Source: Streptomyces sp. CB01201
GTDB lineage: Bacteria; Actinomycetota; Actinomycetes; Streptomycetales; Streptomycetaceae
Reading direction: 5' to 3'
DNA length: 64,000 nt
NCBI RefSeq assembly: GCF_002803085.1
Contig: NZ_NNBJ01000009.1
Coordinates: 248,001 to 312,000, forward strand
The position numbers and the translations under genes are program-made. Shown here piece by piece: positions 53,568 through 62,845 of the stretch (positions within the stretch are counted from its first letter, which is position 1; the number at the start of each line of letters is the position of its first letter). The notes beneath the pieces are model-generated. The model had not been told where the DNA came from. It searched no databases and worked only from the letters and a program-made list of their open reading frames with translations.

Positions 53568-54869
53568 GTGAGCGAGCAGACACCTCCTCGGCGGACAGCG
53601 GCCCCGAGCGCGGACCGGGTCCGACGGGCCCCCCACGGCTGGCCCCAGGCTCTGGTGGCCGTGCTGGCCTCCCTGCTTGCCATGGCCGTGGTCGCCGGGC
53701 TCGGCCTGTGGGCCGCCGGCGCCGCCGACCTGCCCGACGGGGCATTCCCGAGCGTCGTCGCGGCCGTCGTCGTGATGGCGGTCGGCGGTTCGGTGCAGCT
53801 CTCCGGTGACGCCGGGGTGATCGCCGAGTCGAATGCGGGACTCTCGGTGCTCCCGCTCTCCGTCACCCTCACCGGGGCTCTGGCGATCGGCGCCGGATTC
53901 CTCCGGCCGCTGCGGCACCGGGCCGTCGCCGACGCGAAGGAACTCGCCGGCTGGGCAGCCCGGATCGCTGTGCTCTGGCTCCTGCTCCTCACCGGCCTCG
54001 GCCTGCTGGCTCGGCACCACTTCACGATCGCGCTCGGAAACGGCCCAGCGGGCGTCATCGGCGGCCTCACGGACTCCTCGCCCAAGGTCGGGTTCGAGGC
54101 CGACGTGCCGCTGACCCTGGTCTTCGGACTGCTGTGGCTCGCGGGTGTCCTCGCCGTGGTGCTGCTCGTATCGCGCGGGGCGCCGCTCCCCGGGCGCCTG
54201 CTGCGCTTCCAGGAGTCTGTACGCCCCGCGGCCTTCGCGATGGTGGTTCTCCTGCTGTCGTACGTCGCCGTGGGTTTCGTCGTCGGCCTCGTCGTGGTGG
54301 TGACGCGTGGGCATGCCGCCGAGACGCTCGCCGTACTGCTGCTCGGGCTGCCCAACCTCGTCTGGCTCGCCCTGACCCTCGGCCTCGGCGCGTCCTGGGA
54401 GGGCCGGGTGGACGGACCGTTCGGGCTGCCCATGCCGAAGGTCCTCGGCGCCGTGCTGCGCACACCGGACAACACCACGCTCAGCCTGAACACGCTCGCC
54501 GACCACGACGGCCGGGTGTGGTGGCTGCTTGTCGTCGCGGCGGTCCTGGTGCTCGGTGCCGCGTTCGTGATGGCGGCCCGATCCCCGGAGCGGATGCGGG
54601 CCTGGCAGCACGCCGTGCACATGGCCGTGGCGCTGACTCTCACGGTGCTCGCCGTCTGCCTCCTCGCCGGCGTGTCCGCCCACTACGGCCTCTCCCTCCT
54701 CGGCATCGGGGACATCGGCGGCGGCCTGTCCGGCCTGGTGGAGCTGCGGCCCCAGCTGTGGCGGGCCCTGGTCCTGGCGGTGGCCTGGGGCCTGGTCTCG
54801 GGGTTCCTCGGCGGACTGTTCGCGCGGCGGATCCACCGGCGGGGCGAAGTGGAGGCGGGCCCCACCTGA
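53568..54869 (+). CDS. Streptophobe-family membrane protein
   Basis: A 433-residue integral membrane protein with about ten hydrophobic helices. Recognisable pieces are HGWPQALVAVLASLLAMAVV, VVVMAVGGSVQLSGDAGVIA, LSVLPLSVTLTGALAIGAGF, LPNLVWLALTLGLGASWEG and LLGIGDIGGGLSGLVELRPQ. The family, restricted mainly to Streptomyces, is named streptophobe and has no assigned activity. It is divergent from the DUF6777-type gene and convergent with the kinase operon. Confidence 0.85.
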   Translation: MSEQTPPRRTAAPSADRVRRAPHGWPQALVAVLASLLAMAVVAGLGLWAAGAADLPDGAFPSVVAAVVVMAVGGSVQLSGDAGVIAESNAGLSVLPLSVTLTGALAIGAGFLRPLRHRAVADAKELAGWAARIAVLWLLLLTGLGLLARHHFTIALGNGPAGVIGGLTDSSPKVGFEADVPLTLVFGLLWLAGVLAVVLLVSRGAPLPGRLLRFQESVRPAAFAMVVLLLSYVAVGFVVGLVVVVTRGHAAETLAVLLLGLPNLVWLALTLGLGASWEGRVDGPFGLPMPKVLGAVLRTPDNTTLSLNTLADHDGRVWWLLVVAAVLVLGAAFVMAARSPERMRAWQHAVHMAVALTLTVLAVCLLAGVSAHYGLSLLGIGDIGGGLSGLVELRPQLWRALVLAVAWGLVSGFLGGLFARRIHRRGEVEAGPT

Positions 54870-54881
54870 GCCGGGCGCGGA

Positions 54882-55898
54882 TCAGCCGGCCAGGTCCCGG
54901 AAGACCGGCCGGGCCCAGCGGGGCGGCTCGGGAGGCGCGCCGGGATCGGCCGTCGCTCCCAGGACGGCGCGGTCCACCCGCGTCGGAGCGTGGCCCGTCG
55001 CGGTGTCTCCCGCAGCCGCGGCCCGGAGCGCGGCGGTGAATTCGAGGCAGGAGCCGAACCGGTCCTCGGGGCTCTTGGCCAGCGCCTGCGCGAGGACCGC
55101 GTCCAGGGCAGCGGCGACACCGGGCCTCTTCTCCGTCAGGCGGGGCGGCTCGTCGTACTGATGGGCCCACAGGAGGGCGATGTCGTCGTCGCGCTGGAAC
55201 GGCGGCCCGCCCGCCATGGTCTCGTACACGACACAGGCGAGGCTGTACACATCACATCGGCCGTCCACCGGGCGGCCCGATATCTGCTCCGGGGCCACAT
55301 AGTCGAGGGTCCCGACGAACTGGCCCACGGTCGTGAATCCGGTCAGCGAGAGCGACTTCTTCGTGAGGCCGAAGTCCGTGAGGTAGGCGTGCTCCGGGTG
55401 GTCGCTGTCCGTGCCCTTGGCCACGAGGATGTTGCCGGGCTTGACGTCGCGGTGGACCAGGCCGTGGTCGTGTGCCGCGTCGAGCGCGGACGCGACCTGG
55501 GTGGCGATGCGCAGGGCGGCCGCGACGGAGAGCGGGCCCGCGTGGTCGAGCAGATACCGCAGATCGCGGCCGGGGACGTATCGCATGGCGATGTAGAGCA
55601 CCCCCTCCGTCTCCCCCGCCTCGAAGACCGGCACGATGTGCGGGTGCTCGATCGCGGCGGCCACGCGTGACTCGTGTGTGAAGCGCTGCCGGAAGGTGTC
55701 GTTGCGGGCGAGTTCGGGGGCGAGCAGCTTGAGCGCGACGGTCCGGTCCAGGCGCAGATCGTGGGCGCGGTAGACGACGGCCATGCCGCCCCTGCCGATC
55801 TCGGCCTCCACGCGGTAGCCCGCGATCCGCTTCCCGATCAGCTCGGAGGCCCGCCCTGAGTGCGGGCTCGGGCCGGGCTCCCCCGGTGCGGGAGCCAT
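54882..55898 (-). CDS. Hanks-type Ser/Thr protein kinase
   Basis: A 338-residue cytosolic kinase: glycine loop IGRGGMAVVYRA, Lys57 in VALKLL, H149-R-D151 in VHRDVKPGNIL, D175-F-G, and VAPEQ. No membrane helix or PASTA repeats; only a short Ala/Pro tail with several Thr (TATGHAPTRVDRAVLGAT) that may be autophosphorylated. ATG 55898 shares a base with the TGA of the scaffold gene (TGATG), so it is translationally coupled to it. Likely phosphorylates the repeat protein and/or the FHA transporter. Confidence 0.95.
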   Translation of the reverse strand: MAPAPGEPGPSPHSGRASELIGKRIAGYRVEAEIGRGGMAVVYRAHDLRLDRTVALKLLAPELARNDTFRQRFTHESRVAAAIEHPHIVPVFEAGETEGVLYIAMRYVPGRDLRYLLDHAGPLSVAAALRIATQVASALDAAHDHGLVHRDVKPGNILVAKGTDSDHPEHAYLTDFGLTKKSLSLTGFTTVGQFVGTLDYVAPEQISGRPVDGRCDVYSLACVVYETMAGGPPFQRDDDIALLWAHQYDEPPRLTEKRPGVAAALDAVLAQALAKSPEDRFGSCLEFTAALRAAAAGDTATGHAPTRVDRAVLGATADPGAPPEPPRWARPVFRDLAG

Positions 55899-56950
55899 CA
55901 GCCGTCACCGCGCCGGAGCGGCGGAGTGGGGTCGGGATCGGGATCGGCCGTCTCGGGAGGGAGGAGCGGGGCGGGCCGCCCACCGTGCGAGGCGGGCCGC
56001 GCATGACTCGGGGCGGGAGCCTGCCCCGGATCGGCCTCGACCACCTGCGTCGGCTCCGGCGCCTCCTCCGACCCGGCCGCCGCCGCCTCGACCACCCGCG
56101 TCTCCCCGGGCCCCGCCCCGCCGCCGGCATTCGCGCCGAGCGCACCCGGACCGCGCCGATCCGGTGCCTCCCCGACCGGAGGACACGCCATCCCCGACCC
56201 GGCCGCCGCCGCCTCGACCACCCGCGTCTCCCCCGGCCCCGCCCCGCCGCCGGCATTCGCGCCGAGCGCACCCGGACCGCGCCGATCCGGTGCCTCCCCG
56301 ACCGGAGCACGCGCCATCCCCGACCCGGCCGCCGCCGCCTCGACCACCCGCGTCTCCCCCGGCCCCGCCCCGCCGCCGACACGCACGCCCCCAGCCCCCG
56401 CACCCCCGTCAGCATCACCCTCCACAACCGCGGTCTCCCCGTCGCCACCACCGCGCCCCACGACGCTCGGCCCCTCGCCCGTCGCGTACGTACTGAGCCG
56501 CGCCCCGTCGCAATACACCCACCGCTCGTGTTCGGTGTCGTACAGCCACACCGATTCGCCGTCCACGACCACCCCGACCCGCAGTCCGCGCGTGCGGCGC
56601 CGGAAGGCCTCCCCGTCGGCGCTGCCGCCCGCCAGATCCTCCGCGGCTCGCCGGTAGCCGGCTACGGCGTCCTCGGTCCTGGCCAGGAGCGGGCGTGGGT
56701 CGGCCGTCCGGGTCAGGGGCCCGGACGCGCCCGGCGGGTCCTGCGGCACCGCGACGAGGAGCCGGCCGTCGACCCATGCCGACCATCCGTTGGCGCAGAC
56801 GATCCGGCCCCAGTCACCGAGCCGGTCGACGAGTTGCACGGGTAGCAGCGCGTCCAGCGGGGCCGTAGGACGGTTCACGTCCGGTGCCTCCCAGGCGGGC
56901 AGCCCGACCTGGGGAACGACATGTGTGGGACGGAAGTCCGCAGTGGTCAT
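55898..56950 (-). CDS. Repeat protein with T-x-V-V-E motifs, kinase/FHA operon
   Basis: A 350-residue protein without recognised family in its N-terminal ~160 residues (LPVQLVDRLGDWGRIVCANG, GLRVGVVVDGESVWLYDTEH), followed by a disordered, Gly/Ala/Glu/Pro-rich tail. The tail has a 42-residue repeat (2.4 copies) and five T-x-V-V-E motifs: TAVVE, TRVVE three times, TQVVE. A similar THVVP is near the N-terminus. These Thr are candidate phosphosites read by FHA domains of the upstream transporter. ATG 56950 with AGGAG upstream; 11 nt after the transporter stop, overlapping the kinase start. Confidence 0.72.
   Translation of the reverse strand: MTTADFRPTHVVPQVGLPAWEAPDVNRPTAPLDALLPVQLVDRLGDWGRIVCANGWSAWVDGRLLVAVPQDPPGASGPLTRTADPRPLLARTEDAVAGYRRAAEDLAGGSADGEAFRRRTRGLRVGVVVDGESVWLYDTEHERWVYCDGARLSTYATGEGPSVVGRGGGDGETAVVEGDADGGAGAGGVRVGGGAGPGETRVVEAAAAGSGMARAPVGEAPDRRGPGALGANAGGGAGPGETRVVEAAAAGSGMACPPVGEAPDRRGPGALGANAGGGAGPGETRVVEAAAAGSEEAPEPTQVVEADPGQAPAPSHARPASHGGRPAPLLPPETADPDPDPTPPLRRGDG
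56070..56375. repeat. 126-bp tandem repeat inside the T-x-V-V-E protein gene
   Basis: GACCCGGCCGCCGCC recurs at 56070, 56196 and 56322, giving two full 126-bp units (42 codons) and a partial third, almost identical at DNA level. Recent in-frame duplication; it multiplies the TRVVE motif. Confidence 0.92.
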
Positions 56951-56961
56951 CGCAGACGCTC

Positions 56962-59349
56962 CTACTTCCGCATGACGGCGGGTTCGTGGCGGCGCAACAA
57001 CCTCGCGACCGCGAATCCGAAGACGACCGAGAGGGCGACCAGCATGCCCATATTGAGCAGCCAGACACCCGCGGAGTGCCCGAACAGCGGGTCGGTGGTC
57101 AGATCCCCCGGGACGATCCGACCGAGGCCGATGGTCCCCGCCATGGCACCGAGTGCCCAGCGCGACGGCACGAGCCACGCGAGCTGCTCGACGCCGGGCA
57201 CCCCGTGCAGTTTGAGGAGTGCGCCGCAGAACACGACTTGGACGATGGCGAGGAGCACGAGCAGGGGCATCGTCACCTCCTCCTTGCGCACCAGGGCCGA
57301 TACGAGGAGCCCCTGCATCATGGCGGTGAACGCCAGCAGGGCCACCGCCAAGGTGACCTCTGCCAGCGGTGGCAGGAGCACGCCTTTCCCGCCGGGTGCG
57401 TTGAGGTCGACACCGAGTAGGGCCACCAGGGTCAGGACGACGGCCTGCATCACGGTGATCGTTCCCAGTACGACGACCTTGGACATCAGGTACGCCGATC
57501 TGGAGAGCCCCACGGCCCGTTCGCGTCGGTAGATGACACGCTCCTTGACCAGCTCCCGGACGGCGTTGGCGGCGCCGGTCAGGACTCCGCCCACGCAGAG
57601 GATGAGCAGCGCGTTCATCGCCGTCTCCTGCGTCAGCCTGCTTCCGGCGAGGGCGCGCGCCATGGCGCCCATCACGAACGGCAGCGCGATCATGATCGCG
57701 AGGAACGTCCGGTCCGCACCGAGCGCGGCCGCGTATCGCCTTACCAGGGTGCGGAGTTGGGACCCCCAGCTCTGCGCCTTCGGCGGCGGCGCGAAGGGCG
57801 CGGCCGCGGCCGCGCCGGTCCGCGCGAGGGGTCCGGGGAACGGCTGCGCGGAGGAGTTGGCAATGTACTGCTGGTGGAACGCCGATTCCCGGTAGTCGCG
57901 GGCCCAGTCCCGGTCGCGGTCCCCCTCGAAGGCTTCGAACGCCTCCGGCCACTGCGTGAAGCCGAAGAACGGGAGCGCGTCCCGCGGCGGTCCGTAGTAG
58001 GCGATCCTGCCGCCCGCGGCGAGCACCAGGAGCCGGTCGCACCCGTCGAGGCTGAGCACGCTGTGCGTCACGACGATGACCGTGCGTCCGTCGTCGGCGA
58101 GGCCGCGCAGCATGTGCATCACCGAGCGGTCCATGCCGGGGTCGAGCCCGGACGTCGGCTCGTCGAGGAAGAGCAGCGACGGTTTGGTCAGCAGTTCGAG
58201 CGCGACGCTGACGCGTTTGCGCTGACCGCCGGAGAGGCTGTGAATGGGCTGGTCAGCACGTTGTTCCAGGCCGAGCTCGCGGATGACCTCGCTGACTCTG
58301 GCCCGGCGCTCCGCCTTCTCGGTGTCCTGGGGGAAGCGGAGTTCGGCGGCGTATCCGAGGGCGCGCCGCACGGTCAACTGGGCGTGCAGGATGTCGTCCT
58401 GCGGTACGAGACCGATGCGCTGCCGAAGCTCCGCGTAGTCGCGGTAGAGGTCGCGGCCGTCGTAGAGGACGGTGCCGCCGTCCGCGGGGCGCAGTCCGGT
58501 GAGGGCGTTGAGCAGGGTGGACTTCCCCGCGCCGCTGGGCCCGACGACGGCCAGCAGACACTTCTCGCCCACAGGAAAGGAAACGTGGTCGAGGAGGGTC
58601 TTGCGGCCCCGGTCCACGGTGACCGTCAGGCCCTGGACGTCGAGCGACACCTCACCCGTGTCGACGTACTCCTGCAACTCCTCGCCCACGAGGCAGTACG
58701 CGCGGCGGCCAACGCCGACGATGTCCCCCGGCACGACCGCGGCGCGGGACACGGGCTGTCCATTGAGGTAGGTGCCGTTGTGGCTGCCGAGGTCGACGAT
58801 CTCGTACGTGCCGTCCGCGAGGACTCGCAGCTCGGCGTGCCGACGGGAGACGACCAGGTCGTCGATGACCACATCATTGTCGTCGGCGCGACCGATACGG
58901 ACCGTGCGGTCGGGCAACGGGCGCACCGTCGTCGGCTGCCGGAAGGTGCCCGTGGCCGAGGGCATGCTGACGGAGGAGGGGCGCTCGGCGGCGACCGGTT
59001 CGGGATCAGCACGGCTGACGAGCACGGCACAGGGGCCGTCCGTGACATTGCCGAAACGGATGACACTGCCCGGCCCGATGTCCCACTCCTGGATGCGCCG
59101 CCCGTCGGCGTACGTGCCGTTGGTGCTGTGCTCGTCCTCGATCGTCCAGTGATCGAGCTGGGTGTGGAGGACGGCGTGGTGCCACGAGACGCGGGCGTCG
59201 TCGAAGACGATGTCGCTCAAGGGGTCGCGCCCCACGTGATACTCCCGGCTCGGACTCATCACCGTGGAGCCGTTGTCCGTCTCCAGGACGAGTTCGGGCG
59301 CAGTCGCCGCACTTGCCCGCCGCTCTCCCACAACCCGAATTCTACCCAT
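56962..59349 (-). CDS. FHA-FHA-ABCG-type transporter fusion
   Basis: A 795-residue protein: two forkhead-associated domains (about 35-110, VGRDPLSDIV...HSTNGTYADG; about 148-215, IGRADDNDVVIDDLVVSRRH...GSHNGTYLNG), an ATPase (Walker A VVGPSGAGKST, signature SLSGGQRKRVSVALELL, Walker B LLFLDEPTSGLD) and an ABC2-type membrane domain with six helices. FHA domains bind phosphothreonine, so transport should depend on a kinase; the kinase gene closes the operon. Substrate unknown. ATG 59349. Confidence 0.95.
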   Translation of the reverse strand: MGRIRVVGERRASAATAPELVLETDNGSTVMSPSREYHVGRDPLSDIVFDDARVSWHHAVLHTQLDHWTIEDEHSTNGTYADGRRIQEWDIGPGSVIRFGNVTDGPCAVLVSRADPEPVAAERPSSVSMPSATGTFRQPTTVRPLPDRTVRIGRADDNDVVIDDLVVSRRHAELRVLADGTYEIVDLGSHNGTYLNGQPVSRAAVVPGDIVGVGRRAYCLVGEELQEYVDTGEVSLDVQGLTVTVDRGRKTLLDHVSFPVGEKCLLAVVGPSGAGKSTLLNALTGLRPADGGTVLYDGRDLYRDYAELRQRIGLVPQDDILHAQLTVRRALGYAAELRFPQDTEKAERRARVSEVIRELGLEQRADQPIHSLSGGQRKRVSVALELLTKPSLLFLDEPTSGLDPGMDRSVMHMLRGLADDGRTVIVVTHSVLSLDGCDRLLVLAAGGRIAYYGPPRDALPFFGFTQWPEAFEAFEGDRDRDWARDYRESAFHQQYIANSSAQPFPGPLARTGAAAAAPFAPPPKAQSWGSQLRTLVRRYAAALGADRTFLAIMIALPFVMGAMARALAGSRLTQETAMNALLILCVGGVLTGAANAVRELVKERVIYRRERAVGLSRSAYLMSKVVVLGTITVMQAVVLTLVALLGVDLNAPGGKGVLLPPLAEVTLAVALLAFTAMMQGLLVSALVRKEEVTMPLLVLLAIVQVVFCGALLKLHGVPGVEQLAWLVPSRWALGAMAGTIGLGRIVPGDLTTDPLFGHSAGVWLLNMGMLVALSVVFGFAVARLLRRHEPAVMRK

Positions 59350-59796
59350 TCACCCCTTTTTCCGCCTGGGCCGGGGACGACGGCGGCCATCTCGACGCGG
59401 CAGTCCCCTCGCGCGGACAGGCAGTCGACCAAGCACCCTCCCGGTGGGCGTGACCGCGCCCTCACGGCCTGCGGGGCGGTCACGGACGTCCCGAGTCGGA
59501 TCGCCTGATCACACGGAGGCCGCCCAGCATCCGGCGAACACCCCGGTGAGCGGTCTGACCACCACCGAGGCGGGCCGGCTCCGCACTCAATGAACAGTCG
59601 GCGGAGAAGCCTTGCCCACCGCCACAGGATCCAGGCACCGGCTCGCCAGGGAATCACGGCCGTGAGATCAGGAGTCTGAGCAGTCGTCCTTCCCTAGGCC
59701 GCCCTCACGCACCCACTTCCGTCGCTGCGACGTCGTGACCGTACGGCGCCCTCATTGCCCCGGCGCTTCTTGCCCACCGTCTTCACAGCCGTACCC
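59350..59796. other. Intergenic region upstream of the FHA-ABC operon
   Basis: Promoter side of the FHA-ABC/repeat/kinase operon on the minus strand. No gene recognised. Confidence 0.4.
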
Positions 59797-59836
59797 AGCG
59801 TGTGCCGGGCACGACAGCCTCTGCCCGGCACACGCT
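59797..59836 (-). terminator. Strong terminator after the propeller gene
   Basis: A perfect 15-bp stem, 59797-59811 with 59822-59836 (AGCGTGTGCCGGGCA and complement), 10-nt loop, about 70 bp after the stop of the minus-strand propeller gene. No U tract. Confidence 0.85.
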
Positions 59837-59907
59837 AGAACTGAACTGGTCTCCCTACGACTCGATGAGCGTCAGAACCGCAAGACGCAAACTCGGAGCC
59901 TTCGGCC

Positions 59908-61095
59908 TCAACGCCCGTACGCGGTCAGCAGGTTGGTGGCCGGAACCACCACGAGGCCGCCACCTGCTCCGAGTCCCGTCAGCGGCTGGGACACGTTGTG
60001 CTCGTCGGGCGCGTTGATGGGCGCGCCGACGTCGGTGGACCAAACGGCCTGCCCCGTGGCGCCGTTGAGCGCCCACAGCCGACCGGTCCGCGAGCCGACG
60101 TAGACGTAGCCGTTGACGACGATCGGTGCCGTCGTGATGTGCCCGTCGCCCTCGAACTTCCAGCGCGCGTCAAGGGTGCGGCTCTGGCGCTCCTGGAGGA
60201 CGCCGCCGTCGACGAAGTAGCCCTGGTGGCCGTCGAAGGCAGGAGCCGGTGTCCAGCCGCCGGCCTCGTAGGTGCCGCGCACCTTTCCGTCCGCGGCGTT
60301 GAGGACCGCGGGGGCCGCCCCGGCGTCGTCCCGCACCCAGACGCCGCCGTCGGCGAGGACCGGTGTCCGGCCACCGCCGCCGGAGCAGCCGGTGTCGTGG
60401 TGCCACAGCGGAGCGCCCGACTTCGGGTCGAAGGCGTACGTCTGCTCACAGGCGTACGAGACGTAGACCCCGCCGGCCGAGACGGCGGGTGAGCTGTTGT
60501 CCCCGTTGCCGACCCGCTGCGCCCAGGACACCGCACCGGTGGCGGCGTCCACCGCGAACAGGGTGCCGCCCGACCCGCCGCCACCGGTGTACACCGTGTC
60601 GCCGGAGTAGGTGGGCGGCGAGGTGAACGAGGACTGGCCGGGCAGCGTTACGCTCCAGATCTTCTTGCCCGTGGCCGGGTTGAACGCGGTCAGGACGCCG
60701 TCGAAGTTCTGCGCGTACAGCCGGCCACCGCCGTAGGCGAGCGCCGACCACCAGTAGGTGCCGCCGAGGTCCACGGGGGCCCAGGCATCCTCGCCGGTCG
60801 CCGCGTTCAGCGCGTAGAGCCGGGTGCCATATCCGTTCGGCGAGGCGACGGTGGCGAAAACGTGCCCGCCCGCCACGACCGGATACGAGACATTCCCACC
60901 CAGATCGCGGGACCACTTCCGATCGAGCGGCGGCGCGCCCACGGTGGAGTCGACCAGGGTGCCATCGTGCCTGGCATTGACTTGGTAGGTGACCGAAACC
61001 CCGGTCTGTGCCGTCTGCGCCCCGGCCGGGGTCACAAGCGCGGCAGCCGTCAGGGCCGCACTGAGCAGCACGGTGACGGTTCTTCGCAGATTCAC
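59908..61095 (-). CDS. Secreted PQQ-like beta-propeller protein
   Basis: A 395-residue exported protein: signal peptide NLRRTVTVLLSAALTAAALV with AGAQ cleavage site, then seven or eight PQQ-type blades with the repeated A-x-G-x-x-x-W pattern (LNAATGEDAWAPVDLGG, FNPATGKKIWSVTLPG, VDAATGAVSWAQRVG, LNGATGQAVWSTDVG). A Cys pair (YACEQTY ... HDTGCSGGGG) may form a disulfide. GTG 61095 is chosen because it places the signal peptide at the start. No dehydrogenase Ca or PQQ ligands were recognised; a structural or scaffold role is likely. Confidence 0.85.
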   Translation of the reverse strand: MNLRRTVTVLLSAALTAAALVTPAGAQTAQTGVSVTYQVNARHDGTLVDSTVGAPPLDRKWSRDLGGNVSYPVVAGGHVFATVASPNGYGTRLYALNAATGEDAWAPVDLGGTYWWSALAYGGGRLYAQNFDGVLTAFNPATGKKIWSVTLPGQSSFTSPPTYSGDTVYTGGGGSGGTLFAVDAATGAVSWAQRVGNGDNSSPAVSAGGVYVSYACEQTYAFDPKSGAPLWHHDTGCSGGGGRTPVLADGGVWVRDDAGAAPAVLNAADGKVRGTYEAGGWTPAPAFDGHQGYFVDGGVLQERQSRTLDARWKFEGDGHITTAPIVVNGYVYVGSRTGRLWALNGATGQAVWSTDVGAPINAPDEHNVSQPLTGLGAGGGLVVVPATNLLTAYGR

Positions 61096-61389
61096 TGGAA
61101 CATTCCCATCGTCCGGCACCGCCACAGCGATGCGCACGAGGCGCCGTCGATCCGGCGCTTCGTGATGCGAAGCACCATGGTTACCGAGAGCTGCGCCAAA
61201 TGCCTCTGGATTTAAGCGAGTTACCCGTCCGAGCCACCAACCCCCTCGACACCTGGGCCACTTCTGCCGCCCACGCAGCAGAGCCACGTCTACGGCTCGG
61301 GCAACAGAGCCACGTCGGTGCGGTGCCGGCGGCGGCGGTGGGACTCACGCAACCAACGTGATCCGGCGCGGCCGTCCGGTCGTGGAATT

Positions 61390-62130
61390 CTATGCTTCGG
61401 TACCGCCTCGGGCGGATTCAAGCAGCAATTCGCTCAGGGCCGCCGGCATGGTGATCATGCAGTCGTGTCCGGTCGGCAGTTCCCGTACCCGCGCCGGACT
61501 GCCATTGGGTTGCGTCGTGGGGACGGGGCGCCGCACGATGCCTTCCGGCTTTGTGACGCAGTGGATGTGTGTGCGCGGGACCGACTCCACAGCGGGGTTG
61601 TCCAGTCGGACCGGTTGCTGGAGGCAGCGCACCGGCTGGTCGGAGAGCATGGTGCGCAGCCAGACGATGTCCGCCGTGTCGGTGACCCCGAACAGACCGT
61701 AGGGCGGAGGCATTTCGGGAAGCGGGGGAATGCGCCAGCTTGTGGCGGACCGGGCGGCCGAGTCGATCAGGTTCTGAGTCATGGGCTGCACGTCGACCGC
61801 ACTCTCGCCGTGCTCCGGGACCATCGCGTCCAGGTACACCAGGTGCGCGATCCGTTCCGGTACCTCGTTGGCCACCGAGGAGACGACCAACCCCGCGTAA
61901 CTGTGGCCCACCAGCACCACCTCGGTCAGGTCCTCCTCATGGATCAGTTTCACGACGTCCTCGACGTGTGTGTCGAGTCCCACCTCAGGTCCGAGCAGGT
62001 GCGCCTTGTCGCCGTACCCGGTCAGCGAGGGCGCGAAGACGCGGTGTCCGGCCGACTCCAGAAAGGGGACCACCCGCTCCCAGCACCGGCCGCTGTGCCA
62101 GGCACCGTGTACCAGCAGGAAAGTTGACAT
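61390..62130 (-). CDS. Alpha/beta hydrolase (EstC/hydroxynitrile-lyase-like)
   Basis: A 246-residue hydrolase: FLLVHGAWHSGRCWERV (oxyanion region), VVLVGHSYAGLVVSSVA with nucleophile Ser in G-H-S-Y-A-G, and C-terminal LPTGHDCMITMPAALSELL with the catalytic His. Size and motif match the EstC/SABP2 group of small esterases. ATG 62130. Divergent from an HxlR regulator, with an inverted repeat between them, so probably induced by a redox- or aldehyde-type signal. Confidence 0.9.
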   Translation of the reverse strand: MSTFLLVHGAWHSGRCWERVVPFLESAGHRVFAPSLTGYGDKAHLLGPEVGLDTHVEDVVKLIHEEDLTEVVLVGHSYAGLVVSSVANEVPERIAHLVYLDAMVPEHGESAVDVQPMTQNLIDSAARSATSWRIPPLPEMPPPYGLFGVTDTADIVWLRTMLSDQPVRCLQQPVRLDNPAVESVPRTHIHCVTKPEGIVRRPVPTTQPNGSPARVRELPTGHDCMITMPAALSELLLESARGGTEA

Positions 62131-62174
62131 GACAGGCCTTTCTTCTCTTGGGATGGTGGGGCGCGCAGACCTTT

Positions 62175-62211
62175 CGGTTCCTGTCCGTGCCCCGGTACGG
62201 TTCAGGAACCG
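62175..62211. promoter_or_regulatory. Inverted repeat between esterase and HxlR genes
   Basis: CGGTTCCTG (62175-62183) and CAGGAACCG (62203-62211); the right arm region also contains the shorter palindrome CGGTTCAGGAACCG. Sits in the shared promoter, as expected of an HxlR operator. Confidence 0.55.
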
Positions 62212-62285
62212 ACATCATCGTGCTGTACCCGACACACCACGATCAATACGGCACATTCAGGTGCCTCGGTTCTGTGGAGGTAACC

Positions 62286-62681
62286 ATGAGCGGAACAGCG
62301 GGCGACGCGAAGCGGCCGACAGCTCCGGAGGACCCCTGCCAGGCCCGTGAAGTGCTCGGCATCGTGGGTGACAAGTGGTCACTGCTGGTCGTGCGCCATC
62401 TCAGCCAGGGGCCGCGCCGCTTCACCGAACTCAAGCGGGCCGTCGACGGCATCAGTCAGCGCATGCTCACCGTCACTCTGCGCGGCCTGGAACGCGACGG
62501 AATCCTCACCCGGACCGTCCACAACGTCATGCCGCCGCACGTCAGTTACGAACTCACTCCGATCGGCCGGACCCTGCGAGAAGCCACCGCACCCCTGTTG
62601 GAGTGGAGCATCGCGCACCTCACGCAGATCAGCGCCGCCCGCACCGCGTACGACACCCGCCCCGACACACCGCGAGCCTGA
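62286..62681 (+). CDS. HxlR-family transcriptional regulator
   Basis: A 131-residue winged-helix protein: CQAREVLGIVGDKWSLLVVR, LSQGPRRFTELKRAVDGISQ, RMLTVTLRGLERDGILTRTV, PPHVSYELTPIGRTL. The Cys near residue 19 is typical of HxlR proteins that sense reactive species. ATG 62286 with GGAGG ten bases upstream. Divergent from the esterase gene it probably controls. Confidence 0.94.
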   Translation: MSGTAGDAKRPTAPEDPCQAREVLGIVGDKWSLLVVRHLSQGPRRFTELKRAVDGISQRMLTVTLRGLERDGILTRTVHNVMPPHVSYELTPIGRTLREATAPLLEWSIAHLTQISAARTAYDTRPDTPRA

Positions 62682-62845
62682 CGCCACTCCGAAGACGACG
62701 GAGCACCCGGATCCAGCCGACCACCGTGTCCCTACGCGACGTGCGAGCGCGTGCGTGAACGCCGCGGCCGCCGGCGCCCCACCTGGACCACGGCGCCCCA
62801 CGACAACGGTCGGAGCCGTCGGGCGCCCTCCGGCCATGCGTCGGC

